A stretch of DNA of 36,255 nucleotides from Candidatus Gastranaerophilales bacterium (lineage in GTDB: Bacteria > Cyanobacteriota > Vampirovibrionia > Gastranaerophilales > Gastranaerophilaceae). The stretch covers positions 1 to 36,255 of the forward strand of contig CALUQQ010000010.1 of the NCBI GenBank assembly GCA_944322955.1, written 5' to 3'. Every line of letters begins with the position of its first letter. Within the stretch, counting starts at the first letter, position 1. Positions 15,159 through 22,259 of this stretch are shown here, in pieces. The notes beneath the pieces are model-generated. The model searched no databases, was not told the DNA's origin, and saw only the letters and a program-made list of their open reading frames with translations. Position numbers and translations under genes: made by a program.

Positions 15159-16301
15159 TTATGTCCCCTCTTTTAAAATTTCCAAATACTCTATATACGC
15201 AAAAGTTCTATTTCTGCTTTGAGTTGAAGTTTGTTCAAGGATGCCGATACTAATCAGGTCTTTGACTATGTTTGACATAGTATTGAAGGCTATATCAAGC
15301 TCTCTGGCTGTTTTTTGAATTTCAATAATAGGATTTGATTCTAAGTATTCAAATACTCGCATTGCGTTTTTAGCTCTGCGTCCCAAACTCTCAATTTTTA
15401 GGCAATAGTTATCATGCAAAGATGTTAATTTATCAATGGTATCAACTGCGTCTTTTGCTGATTCATAAACACCTTCTAAGAAGAATTTAATCCATTGTTC
15501 GTAGTTTCCTTTTAAGCGCACTTCATTCATTCTGTCATAGTATTCAATCCTATTTTTCTTCAAGAAGTAAGAAATATACAATGCCGGTGTGCTTAAAACT
15601 TTCTTTTCCATTAAAAACAAGGTTATTAAAAGTCGTCCTATTCTTCCGTTGCCGTCTAAGAACGGGTGAATAGTTTCAAATTGGTAATGAATTAACCCTG
15701 CTCTAATTAAAATATCAAGGTCATCATCACCATTGATATATTTTTCTAAATCGGACATCGCCTGAACCATGTCTTCAACAGAAGGCGGAATATAGCGGGC
15801 ATTTTGTAAATTACAACCTGTAGCACCAATCCAGTTTTGAGAATATCTAAATCCGCCGGGGCGTTTATTTTGTCCTCTAACTCCTGATAATAAAACTTCA
15901 TGAGCCTCTTTAATTAAGCGATTGCATAAAGGAAGTTCTTTTAATCTGTTAATTGCATAATCAGTTGCTTTTATGTAGTTTACAACATCACCGACTGGAC
16001 GATTTGTGTTTTCTTCCAAGCACGGGTCTAATACATCTTCTAAAGTTGCCTGAGTGCCTTCAATTTGAGAAGACATAAGAGCTTCTTTCCTTACATACAT
16101 TGAAATAAACAAATGAATATTAGGAATTCTGCTTGAGATTCCTTCAAGTAACGCAAGCTGCTTATTGGCTTTTACCAACAAATCTACAATATCCTTATCA
16201 AGTTCTATTGGCGGATTAGGCGGCAGTATAGCCGGCATGAATGATTTGTATGCCATTTCCCCTGATAAATTGTTTTTGTATATTCCTGCTCTATTATCCA
16301 T
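15159..16301 (-). CDS. Fic-domain AMP-transferase with inhibitory motif
   Basis: 380 residues. The N-terminal Fic_N-type region includes SSQIEG near residue 80, which matches the (S/T)xxxE(G/N) inhibitory helix (class II, self-inhibited). The Fic core motif HPFLDGNGRIGR lies near residue 216, with catalytic His and anion-binding GNGR complete. The C-terminal winged-helix segment (IIEIQKTARELDIAFNTMSNIVKDLISIGILEQ) suggests DNA binding. Fic enzymes transfer AMP, or less often other nucleotide parts, to protein hydroxyls. The target is not known. GGAG precedes the ATG after a 23-nt leader, and the promoter carries repeated ATTGAAATA boxes that the winged helix might read. Confidence 0.93.
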   Translation of the reverse strand: MDNRAGIYKNNLSGEMAYKSFMPAILPPNPPIELDKDIVDLLVKANKQLALLEGISSRIPNIHLFISMYVRKEALMSSQIEGTQATLEDVLDPCLEENTNRPVGDVVNYIKATDYAINRLKELPLCNRLIKEAHEVLLSGVRGQNKRPGGFRYSQNWIGATGCNLQNARYIPPSVEDMVQAMSDLEKYINGDDDLDILIRAGLIHYQFETIHPFLDGNGRIGRLLITLFLMEKKVLSTPALYISYFLKKNRIEYYDRMNEVRLKGNYEQWIKFFLEGVYESAKDAVDTIDKLTSLHDNYCLKIESLGRRAKNAMRVFEYLESNPIIEIQKTARELDIAFNTMSNIVKDLISIGILEQTSTQSRNRTFAYIEYLEILKEGT

Positions 16302-16313
16302 GGCAACTCCGAA

Positions 16314-16373
16314 ATTGAAATAATATGTTTATTATAACATTTATATTTCAATTTAGCAACTTAAATTGAAATA
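16314..16373 (-). promoter_or_regulatory. fic promoter with three ATTGAAATA boxes
   Basis: Minus strand: TTGCTA (16354-16359), 17 bp, TATAAT (16331-16336). Boxes: ATTGAAATA at 16314-16322 and 16365-16373, and its reverse complement at 16344-16352 inside the spacer. A degenerate fourth box (ATTGAAATG) lies at 16461-16469 near the next gene. Confidence 0.65.
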
Positions 16374-16507
16374 AGATTAAACAATTTGTTACAGTATTTT
16401 AATTTCATATTCAGTTCAACAGAATTTTGTCAAAAAGCAGAATATTTCTTTTTTATTTATATTGAAATGGTTTATTTAAAGTTTATCCTTTGACTTGACA
16501 GATGTTG

Positions 16508-16522
16508 TATAATTAAAATATG
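16508..16522 (+). promoter_or_regulatory. -10 box and leaderless start of the TolC-like gene
   Basis: TATAAT (16508-16513), six nt, ATG 16520-16522. No convincing -35 at 17 bp. Confidence 0.45.
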
Positions 16523-17226
16523 AAGAATAAAAAGATATTATGCCTTTTCTTGCTGGTTTTATTTTTTTTCTGGCAGGGAATATTAAAGCATTTGGCATAG
16601 AAGAGGAAGAAGATTTATTTAAACCTGTTGAAATAAAAGACGGTATGGCGCTTTCCATTTCTGATTGCGTTGCCGCTGCGTTTCAAAATAGTCCGAAAAT
16701 TCGGCGTCAAAAATATAATCTTGATGTTGCAAAAAGTAATGTCGGAATTGCAAAGTCGCAATATTTTCCGGTAATAAGCGCAGGCGCTGGTTTTTACAAT
16801 GAGAATAATTCCGATAACTTATATTACAACTCGCATTACCGTGAGCTTCCTGACATCGGGATAACTATTAACAAGCTTGTTTGGGATTTCGGAAAGACAA
16901 CAGCTTATATAAAAATGGAAGAGTTTTACAAAATCGGCGCGGAATACGAGTTTATGGACAGTTTGTGTTCTACTTTGTTTGATGTGAAGCTTAAATATTA
17001 TAATTTTTTAAAGTCGAAAGCAATGCTTGAAGTTGCCGAAAATAATTTTAAAATAAATGAAAATTTTGTTAAATTGGCAAAAGGTAAAAATATAACTGAC
17101 ATAACTACCGCCGAATTGAATCTCAGTAATGCAAAAGTTAAATATATAGAGGCTAAAAATAATTACAAAAATACAAAAAATTATTTAAAAATTCAACAAA
17201 TCAATCGCTTTAATATTGATTTTTAA
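16520..17226 (+). pseudogene. TolC-family outer-membrane efflux protein, frameshifted and half-length
   Basis: From ATG 16520 the frame gives an ideal lysine-rich signal peptide (MKNKKILCLFLLVLFF) but closes at 16598. One extra base in the T8 run (16562-16569) would join it to LAGNIKAFGIEEEED and the long frame. That frame, open to 17226, carries the first OEP repeat: SISDCVAAAFQNSPKIRRQKYNLDVAKSNVGIAKSQYFP, a beta region, then the coiled helices. A TolC monomer needs two such repeats (about 430-480 residues). Here the protein stops after about 220 and only 68 bp remain before the next gene. It is either a remnant or, if translated from ATG 16540, a half-protein of unknown use. Confidence 0.7.
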
Positions 17227-17294
17227 TAGTATTTTAATATTGACGCTTTTTGAAAAATGGATTATGATAATTTTGTAAAAGAGAGGAGCGAATT

Positions 17295-18452
17295 ATGCAG
17301 AATTTTGAATTTTATGGCCCTACGCGTGTTGTGTTTGGCAAAGATACCATAAAAGAGCTTTCAAGACTAATTCCGCGCGATAGAAAGATTTTAATGACAT
17401 ACGGCGGAGGTTCTATTAAGAAAAATGGTGTTTATGATCAGGTTAAAAAAGTACTTGAGGGTTATGATTTGTTGGAATTCGGGGGGATTGAGCCGAATCC
17501 TAAATATGAAACTTTAGCAAAAGCTGTTGAAATCGTTAAAAAAGAGGGCGTAAATTTTTTGCTTGCAGTAGGAGGCGGCTCTGTTCTTGACGGAACAAAA
17601 TTTATTGCGCTTGCCTCTAAATACGACGGCGATGATGCTTATGATGCTATTATGATAAGAGCCGAGCATCCGGCATCAGCAATTGAATTGGCTGATGTTA
17701 TTACGCTTCCCGCAACGGGTTCCGAGATGAATAATGGCGGTGTTATTTCAAGAATTTCCACAAGCGAAAAACTTGCTTTTCATAATCCAAATGTGTTTCC
17801 GAAATTTTCCGTTATTGACCCCACAGTTACTTTTTCTTTGCCTGAAAGACAGACTATCAACGGCGTTGTGGATACTTTTGTTCATACAATGGAATTTAAT
17901 TGCACTTATGACGTAAATTCACCGCTTCAAGATATCTGGGCAATGGGAATTTTAAGAACACTTATATCGGAAGCGCCGAAAGCGCTGGCAAATCCTAAAG
18001 ATTATGATGCAAGAGCAAATCTTTTCTGGTGTGCAACATGCGGCTTAAATTATTGGATTTCTTGCGGTGTGCCTCAGGATTGGTCAACGCATATGATAGG
18101 ACATGAATTGACAGCATTTTACGGAATTGATCACGGTCAAAGCCTTGCAATTGTTCAGCCGCGCTTGTTGAGAAATCAAAAGGTTGCAAAATCCTATAAA
18201 CTTGCAAAAATCGCACGTGAAGTTTTCGGAATTAATGAGTCTGTTGATTTGAAGGCCGCTGATATGGCTATTGATAAAATTGAAGAATTTTATAATTCAA
18301 TAGGTATGAAAACCAGACTCGCGGATTACGGTATAAACGCGCAGGAAGCTGCTGAAAAAGTTCGTGACCGTTTTAGAGAACGTAATGTGGCTTTTGGTGA
18401 AAAAGGCGCAATTACGGCCGATGTGGCTTACGAAATTGTAAAAGCATGCTAA
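17295..18452 (+). CDS. Iron-containing alcohol dehydrogenase, YqhD/butanol-dehydrogenase type
   Basis: 385 residues, close in plan to E. coli YqhD. It opens FEFYGPTRVVFGKDTI, has the nucleotide-binding GGGS segments (TYGGGSIKKNGVYDQV, LAVGGGSVLDGTKFIA), LPATGSEMN, and the metal ligands Asp and His in NGVVDTFVHTME plus two His in THMIGHELTAFYGIDHGQ. It would reduce aldehydes to alcohols, usually with NADPH (GGGS with a neighbouring Lys favours NADPH). GAGGAG precedes the ATG at proper spacing. It is monocistronic, ending in a strong terminator. A role in fermentative redox balance or aldehyde detoxification is likely. Confidence 0.93.
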   Translation: MQNFEFYGPTRVVFGKDTIKELSRLIPRDRKILMTYGGGSIKKNGVYDQVKKVLEGYDLLEFGGIEPNPKYETLAKAVEIVKKEGVNFLLAVGGGSVLDGTKFIALASKYDGDDAYDAIMIRAEHPASAIELADVITLPATGSEMNNGGVISRISTSEKLAFHNPNVFPKFSVIDPTVTFSLPERQTINGVVDTFVHTMEFNCTYDVNSPLQDIWAMGILRTLISEAPKALANPKDYDARANLFWCATCGLNYWISCGVPQDWSTHMIGHELTAFYGIDHGQSLAIVQPRLLRNQKVAKSYKLAKIAREVFGINESVDLKAADMAIDKIEEFYNSIGMKTRLADYGINAQEAAEKVRDRFRERNVAFGEKGAITADVAYEIVKAC

Positions 18453-18463
18453 GCTTATATAAA

Positions 18464-18489
18464 AAGCCTCTTTCATTTGAAAGAGGCTT
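18464..18489. terminator. Strong bidirectional terminator
   Basis: Eleven-base stem AAGCCTCTTTC / GAAAGAGGCTT with loop ATTT, between two convergent genes. Confidence 0.88.
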
Positions 18490-18493
18490 AATT

Positions 18494-19105
18494 TTATTCT
18501 CCTTGATGGCAGTGGTGATGTCCGTGACAGTGGCTGTGTTCGCCGCCGCAAGAGTTCTCACCCGTCACAAGAGTTGAATTCATATAAGAATTGACAACAT
18601 CTTCAATCGGCATTTCAGGACAGCCTGATATAACTCGTACTCCGTTTTGGCTGAATATTCCAAGCGGTCGCTGCCCCATTCCGCCTGCTAATACTACATT
18701 CGCCCCTTGTTCGGATATCCAGCTTGCGCTTTGGCAGCTTATTCCCTCCTCCGGAATCTTTGTTTCAACATTCAAAATTTCTTTTGTTTCCGGGTTTACC
18801 TCAACAAATGTAAATGAGTCGCAGTGTCCGAAATGTGAACATAATTTTCCTTCTGCTGTCGGTACGGCAATTTTCATAATTTTATCTCCTTTTAATTTAT
18901 CTGTATTTGACTGCAGTAATATCGCACTTTCCAATGCTTCCGTTTCCGTTATATTGTGTAAGGCCGCATACTCTCTTAATATCTTAAGGATGTTTTCATT
19001 AATTCTTCGGTTAAACGGAATTTTATTCAGGCAGGTCTTTTTTCGGCCGGCGTTTAATCTTTTGCCGCCCCATTTTTGACATTTTTTGTCGCAGTCATTT
19101 TGCAT
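18494..19105 (-). CDS. Ribbon-helix-helix-like domain fused to NifX/NifB-type cofactor-binding domain
   Basis: About 203 residues from ATG 19105. The first ~75 residues hold two Cys (CDKKC), a GGKRLNAGRKK basic motif and a short two-helix segment that looks like a DNA-binding RHH. From MKIAVPTAEGKLCSHFGHCDSF on it is a dinitrogenase iron-molybdenum cofactor-binding (NifX/NafY) domain. The tail is very His/Cys-rich (CGGEHSHCHGHHHCHQ), likely metal-binding. Such domains bind Fe-S or Fe-Mo clusters, yet no nif genes are here, so a metal-sensing role is possible. The promoter is TTGACA-17-TATAAT with 6 nt to the ATG. A second start with AAGGAGAT lies inside, at ATG 18875-18877, just before the NifX domain. 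Confidence 0.85.
   Translation of the reverse strand: MQNDCDKKCQKWGGKRLNAGRKKTCLNKIPFNRRINENILKILREYAALHNITETEALESAILLQSNTDKLKGDKIMKIAVPTAEGKLCSHFGHCDSFTFVEVNPETKEILNVETKIPEEGISCQSASWISEQGANVVLAGGMGQRPLGIFSQNGVRVISGCPEMPIEDVVNSYMNSTLVTGENSCGGEHSHCHGHHHCHQGE
18875..18892 (-). promoter_or_regulatory. Internal Shine-Dalgarno and ATG before the NifX domain
   Basis: On the minus strand, AAAAGGAGATAAAATT directly precedes ATG 18875-18877. The spacing is ideal and the position matches the domain border, so a separate short NifX protein of about 128 residues may be made. Confidence 0.6.
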
Positions 19106-19111
19106 AAATTT

Positions 19112-19140
19112 ATTATACAATATTTTTTTGATTATGTCAA
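19112..19140 (-). promoter_or_regulatory. Consensus leaderless promoter of RHH-NifX gene
   Basis: Minus strand: TTGACA (19135-19140), 17 bp, TATAAT (19112-19117), 6 nt to ATG 19105. It is a near-perfect sigma-70 promoter. Confidence 0.75.
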
Positions 19141-19153
19141 TACATATTCAAGA

Positions 19154-20470
19154 TTAAGTATTTGAAATTTTTTCCGCAAGTATTTTCGACTGATTAATAA
19201 CGGCATCCATATTTAAGTATTCAAATGAGCCGAATCTTCCGTTTAAATGTATGTTTTGTGATGAGAAATAGTTTTTAATCAAATCCATATTTTTGCGGTG
19301 GTTAAGGTCGTAAATTACATATGCATAATCAAAGCGTTTTAAATCAGTGAAATTAACATCTTGTTTTGAATCTATAAATCCTATTTTTTCCAGTCCTTCG
19401 ATGACTTTTTCTGTTAATTCTTTGTCGCTTGATTGGTCGTTCAGGTCGTTTTTGCGATAGGTAATTTCGGCCATATAAGTGGCAGTGCCGTCAATATGGT
19501 AATTTGCTCCCATAAAGTCAAGTTTTGAAATTCTATGGAATTTTATGTTTTTATCCGCAATTGTGAAGGTGTAATTTTCTCCGGCATAATCTTTTTTGAC
19601 ATTAACTATACAGACGGCAATAGAATTATATCTGAGATTACTGGCTGCTGTTATAACCTCTTTAGGCTTGCAAGTATCTTTGTATATTTGGACGAATTCA
19701 TTGACTGGTATGGTTGAAACTATTTTGTCTGCTTCAAACATTCCGGAAGATGTGGTAATCTTAAATCCGTAAGATGTTTTTTCAATTTCTTTAACTTTTG
19801 CATTGGTGTGAATTTTTATTTTAGGATTGAGTTTTGAAATAAAAGCTTTGATCAGAGCTTCTGTGCCGCCTTTTTTGGGGTAAGTAAAATAAAGCTGGTG
19901 AAGATATCCGTCAATTGTTTCACCTTTGGCGCTTCGCAAAATATCTTCTTTAGGCGGTTTTGGAATCCTTTCAACCATTTGGGTATCCATAAACGAGGGA
20001 TCAAATTTCCAGATTTTTTCGTTGTAAGGTCTTAAATAGATATTTGTAATTCCTTCACCGAAAGTTTTCAGGAAAAATTGGAGCATATTTTTTGCGTCAT
20101 AATTTTCATAAGGATTATGAAGAAAAGAGTTGACGCAGTAATCAATATCTTCCGGAGGAAGTTTGGAAAGATCGTTTTCAAAAGGGTATTGCACCAGGCG
20201 TTTTTTATGAATAATTCTATTAGAACGTCGATGTTTTTCGTTATTTTTGCCGAGCAAATTGTTCATTAAATCAAGTATTTCTTTGTTTTTAGAAAAAATA
20301 ATGTGCGGGCCGACATCGTATTCAATTCCGTTTTTAACAAAGGTTCTGCAGATTCCACCGGGTGAGGCGTCTTTTTCAAGAATATGTATTTCGTCTATAT
20401 TTTGGTTGTTTTGTAAAAAATATGCTAATGATATTGCGGACAGTCCGCCGCCAAGTATTGTGTAATTCAT
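19154..20470 (-). CDS. FAD-dependent oxidoreductase, UDP-galactopyranose-mutase/PPOX-like
   Basis: 438 residues from ATG 20470, which has GGAGAT ahead of it. The Rossmann FAD motif GGGLSAISLAYFL follows MNYTIL and is continued by HILEKDASPGGICRTF. GPHIIFSK and PYNEKIWKFDPSFMDTQMVERIPKPP match the UGM-like and protoporphyrinogen-oxidase-like amine-oxidase branch found in polysaccharide loci. Possible roles are ring contraction of a nucleotide sugar or a redox step on a lipid-linked sugar. True bacterial UGM (Glf) is shorter and differs in the FAD motif region. It is last in the glycan operon, separated from the deacetylase by a few bases. Confidence 0.85.
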   Translation of the reverse strand: MNYTILGGGLSAISLAYFLQNNQNIDEIHILEKDASPGGICRTFVKNGIEYDVGPHIIFSKNKEILDLMNNLLGKNNEKHRRSNRIIHKKRLVQYPFENDLSKLPPEDIDYCVNSFLHNPYENYDAKNMLQFFLKTFGEGITNIYLRPYNEKIWKFDPSFMDTQMVERIPKPPKEDILRSAKGETIDGYLHQLYFTYPKKGGTEALIKAFISKLNPKIKIHTNAKVKEIEKTSYGFKITTSSGMFEADKIVSTIPVNEFVQIYKDTCKPKEVITAASNLRYNSIAVCIVNVKKDYAGENYTFTIADKNIKFHRISKLDFMGANYHIDGTATYMAEITYRKNDLNDQSSDKELTEKVIEGLEKIGFIDSKQDVNFTDLKRFDYAYVIYDLNHRKNMDLIKNYFSSQNIHLNGRFGSFEYLNMDAVINQSKILAEKISNT

Positions 20471-20487
20471 TTTTAATATCTCCATAA

Positions 20488-21066
20488 TTATCCTTTTCTA
20501 ATTCTAAACCAGGTTTTGTCCTTATGATGCAAAACTGGGGGGGGTCCTCCTGATAAGCCGATTTTATAACCTGCAAGATTTACAAGTTGTTCTGTTTTTT
20601 CGTTATAATTCCAAAAAGGATATACGAAAAATTGGAACCCTTCACAATCGAGTTTTTTAAGCCAATTAGGGCATATAATCTCCTCAAGAATTTCCTTATC
20701 TGTTTGTAAAGTCGTAAGATCTTTATGGGATTTGCCGTGATATTGCAGGTGGCCGCCTTGTTTTACAATATTTTTTAAGTCATTAGTATTTAAAAAATAC
20801 CCGCTATTGTCCGATACAAAATCTGCTACTATACATACATCAAACGGATAGTGAAAAAATTTTAATATCGGCAAGGCATATTTTAAAAAGTCTTTTGTCC
20901 CGTCATCAAATGTTAACGCGACATTTTTTTTGCTTTTTGGATTATAATTATTCAGATGTACAACTTTTTTGCATACGAGTTTTAACATATCAAGAAAAAA
21001 TTTGTATGGCGTTATTGTTATTTTGTCATCTATGTTATTTTTTATTCGATGATAAGTATATATCAT
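20488..21066 (-). CDS. Polysaccharide deacetylase (NodB-type)
   Basis: 192 residues from ATG 21064-21066, which overlaps the radical SAM stop as ATGA. It opens MIYTYHRIKN. The NodB metal motif TFDDG (catalytic Asp plus metal-binding Asp) lies near residue 52, and the second motif reads HGKSHKDL, giving H-x-x-S-H in place of the usual HSxxH. It would remove N- or O-acetyl groups from the glycan. It is slightly short, and its last 15 residues follow a run of eight C (20537-20544 on plus as G8), where one lost base would replace the end by about 55 unrelated residues. The current frame gives the usual TWFRIRKG ending. Confidence 0.85.
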   Translation of the reverse strand: MIYTYHRIKNNIDDKITITPYKFFLDMLKLVCKKVVHLNNYNPKSKKNVALTFDDGTKDFLKYALPILKFFHYPFDVCIVADFVSDNSGYFLNTNDLKNIVKQGGHLQYHGKSHKDLTTLQTDKEILEEIICPNWLKKLDCEGFQFFVYPFWNYNEKTEQLVNLAGYKIGLSGGPPPVLHHKDKTWFRIRKG

Positions 21067-22259
21067 TTGCCGGAACCGCATTTTATTTTTATTTTTGCAC
21101 CGCAGACAGTTATAACTTTTCTTTTTATATTGTTTGAATAACGGTTTTTGACAGAAAATATGTTTTCCAGTAATGAATTTTTATTCTTATTCGGATAATA
21201 AGGTATACAGCCTTTCGGATAACGTTGTTGAACTTCTTGATAATCCGGGTTAGTTTCATAAAGTTTTGTGTTGAATGCTTCCTTTATAGTTTCCTTTAAC
21301 CATTCTCTTCCGTCTGGCATGATACGGTTGCGAATCGAAGCATATGTTGGTGTATTAAGTTGTGGTTTGTCGCCCCAAGCTAAATATGCATGACAATTTA
21401 CGCAATGTTTGGATGGGCAATTGGGTCCAATTGGAATATTAGGTATTTCTTCGTCTGCATTTTCAAAGATATTTTTTTCAAATGGTGAAATATCTGTACT
21501 AATGAAAGAACATGGTCTTAAAATACCATTAATTAAATCTATTGTATATGAAAAATATCCGGCAAAGCAATAAGTTTTATCGTTACTGCTGTGCCAATAA
21601 TTTAATCGGATATTAAACATTTCTGAGTTAAATTCATCCCATATTTTTTTATATTTACGTCTGTTTAATTTTGTACAAATTATATTAGGTTTATGGCTGT
21701 CACGTAAAACAGTAACATGAGGCAAAGCTCCGAAATTTTCCATTGAATATTGTTTAATCTCATCCAGATAAGGTATATAATCATCGGATGCACCCATTTC
21801 AATTGTAAAACTTGCAGGTGAATTGAGAATTTTTTTTACATTTTCTGCATATACATTTAAAAGGTTTTTTCTTTTTAGTTCTAAATAATGAAAAGAAAAT
21901 TTGAAGAATAATCTGGAAAGATATTCTTGGGGAAGTTGTAAATATTCATCATATTTTTGGCTTGCAGTTCCGTTACTTACAATGTTAACAACATGGCCTT
22001 GTGCTAAAAGATCTTTTACAATATTAAATAACTCAGGATACAGAGTTGTTTCTCCTCCCGCACAAAAATTTATAATTGCATTGCCACCCAGCCTTTCTTT
22101 TGAAAGGCATTTTTGGGTTATGTAATCTACGGGATATTTTAATGGCGGAATTGGTTCTTGAATTTCTTTTTTATTGACGTAGCAATAACTGCAATTTAAA
22201 TTACAAACGCTCATAGGAATTGAGAAATCTATAAATTTTACATAAGTTTTTTTATTCAT
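21063..22259 (-). CDS. Radical SAM protein of the glycan operon
   Basis: 398 residues. The SAM [4Fe-4S] motif CNLNCSYC lies near residue 19, then GGETTLYPEL and VSNGTA as in the classic radical SAM barrel. Further Cys (CSFISTD, CPSKHCVNCHAY) look like a SPASM/twitch-type auxiliary cluster region. The final ~40 residues are the shared IFSVKN...GAKIKIK tail. It would carry out a radical modification, perhaps of a sugar or of a peptide; the substrate is unknown. It sits between the GT2-pyruvyltransferase and the deacetylase, overlapping the latter by 4 bp. Confidence 0.88.
   Translation of the reverse strand: MNKKTYVKFIDFSIPMSVCNLNCSYCYVNKKEIQEPIPPLKYPVDYITQKCLSKERLGGNAIINFCAGGETTLYPELFNIVKDLLAQGHVVNIVSNGTASQKYDEYLQLPQEYLSRLFFKFSFHYLELKRKNLLNVYAENVKKILNSPASFTIEMGASDDYIPYLDEIKQYSMENFGALPHVTVLRDSHKPNIICTKLNRRKYKKIWDEFNSEMFNIRLNYWHSSNDKTYCFAGYFSYTIDLINGILRPCSFISTDISPFEKNIFENADEEIPNIPIGPNCPSKHCVNCHAYLAWGDKPQLNTPTYASIRNRIMPDGREWLKETIKEAFNTKLYETNPDYQEVQQRYPKGCIPYYPNKNKNSLLENIFSVKNRYSNNIKRKVITVCGAKIKIKCGSGK

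Noticed and set aside
15159-16301. Fic as half of a toxin-antitoxin pair
   Set aside because: No small antitoxin gene is adjacent and the inhibitory motif is within the protein itself.
18494-19105. Linking the NifX-domain protein to nitrogen fixation
   Set aside because: No nifHDK, nifB or nifEN nearby; stand-alone NifX-like domains are common in non-fixing anaerobes.
20376-20576. 66-codon frame overlapping the deacetylase and UGM-like genes
   Set aside because: It is only the frame reached by slippage at the C8 tract; no independent start signal.
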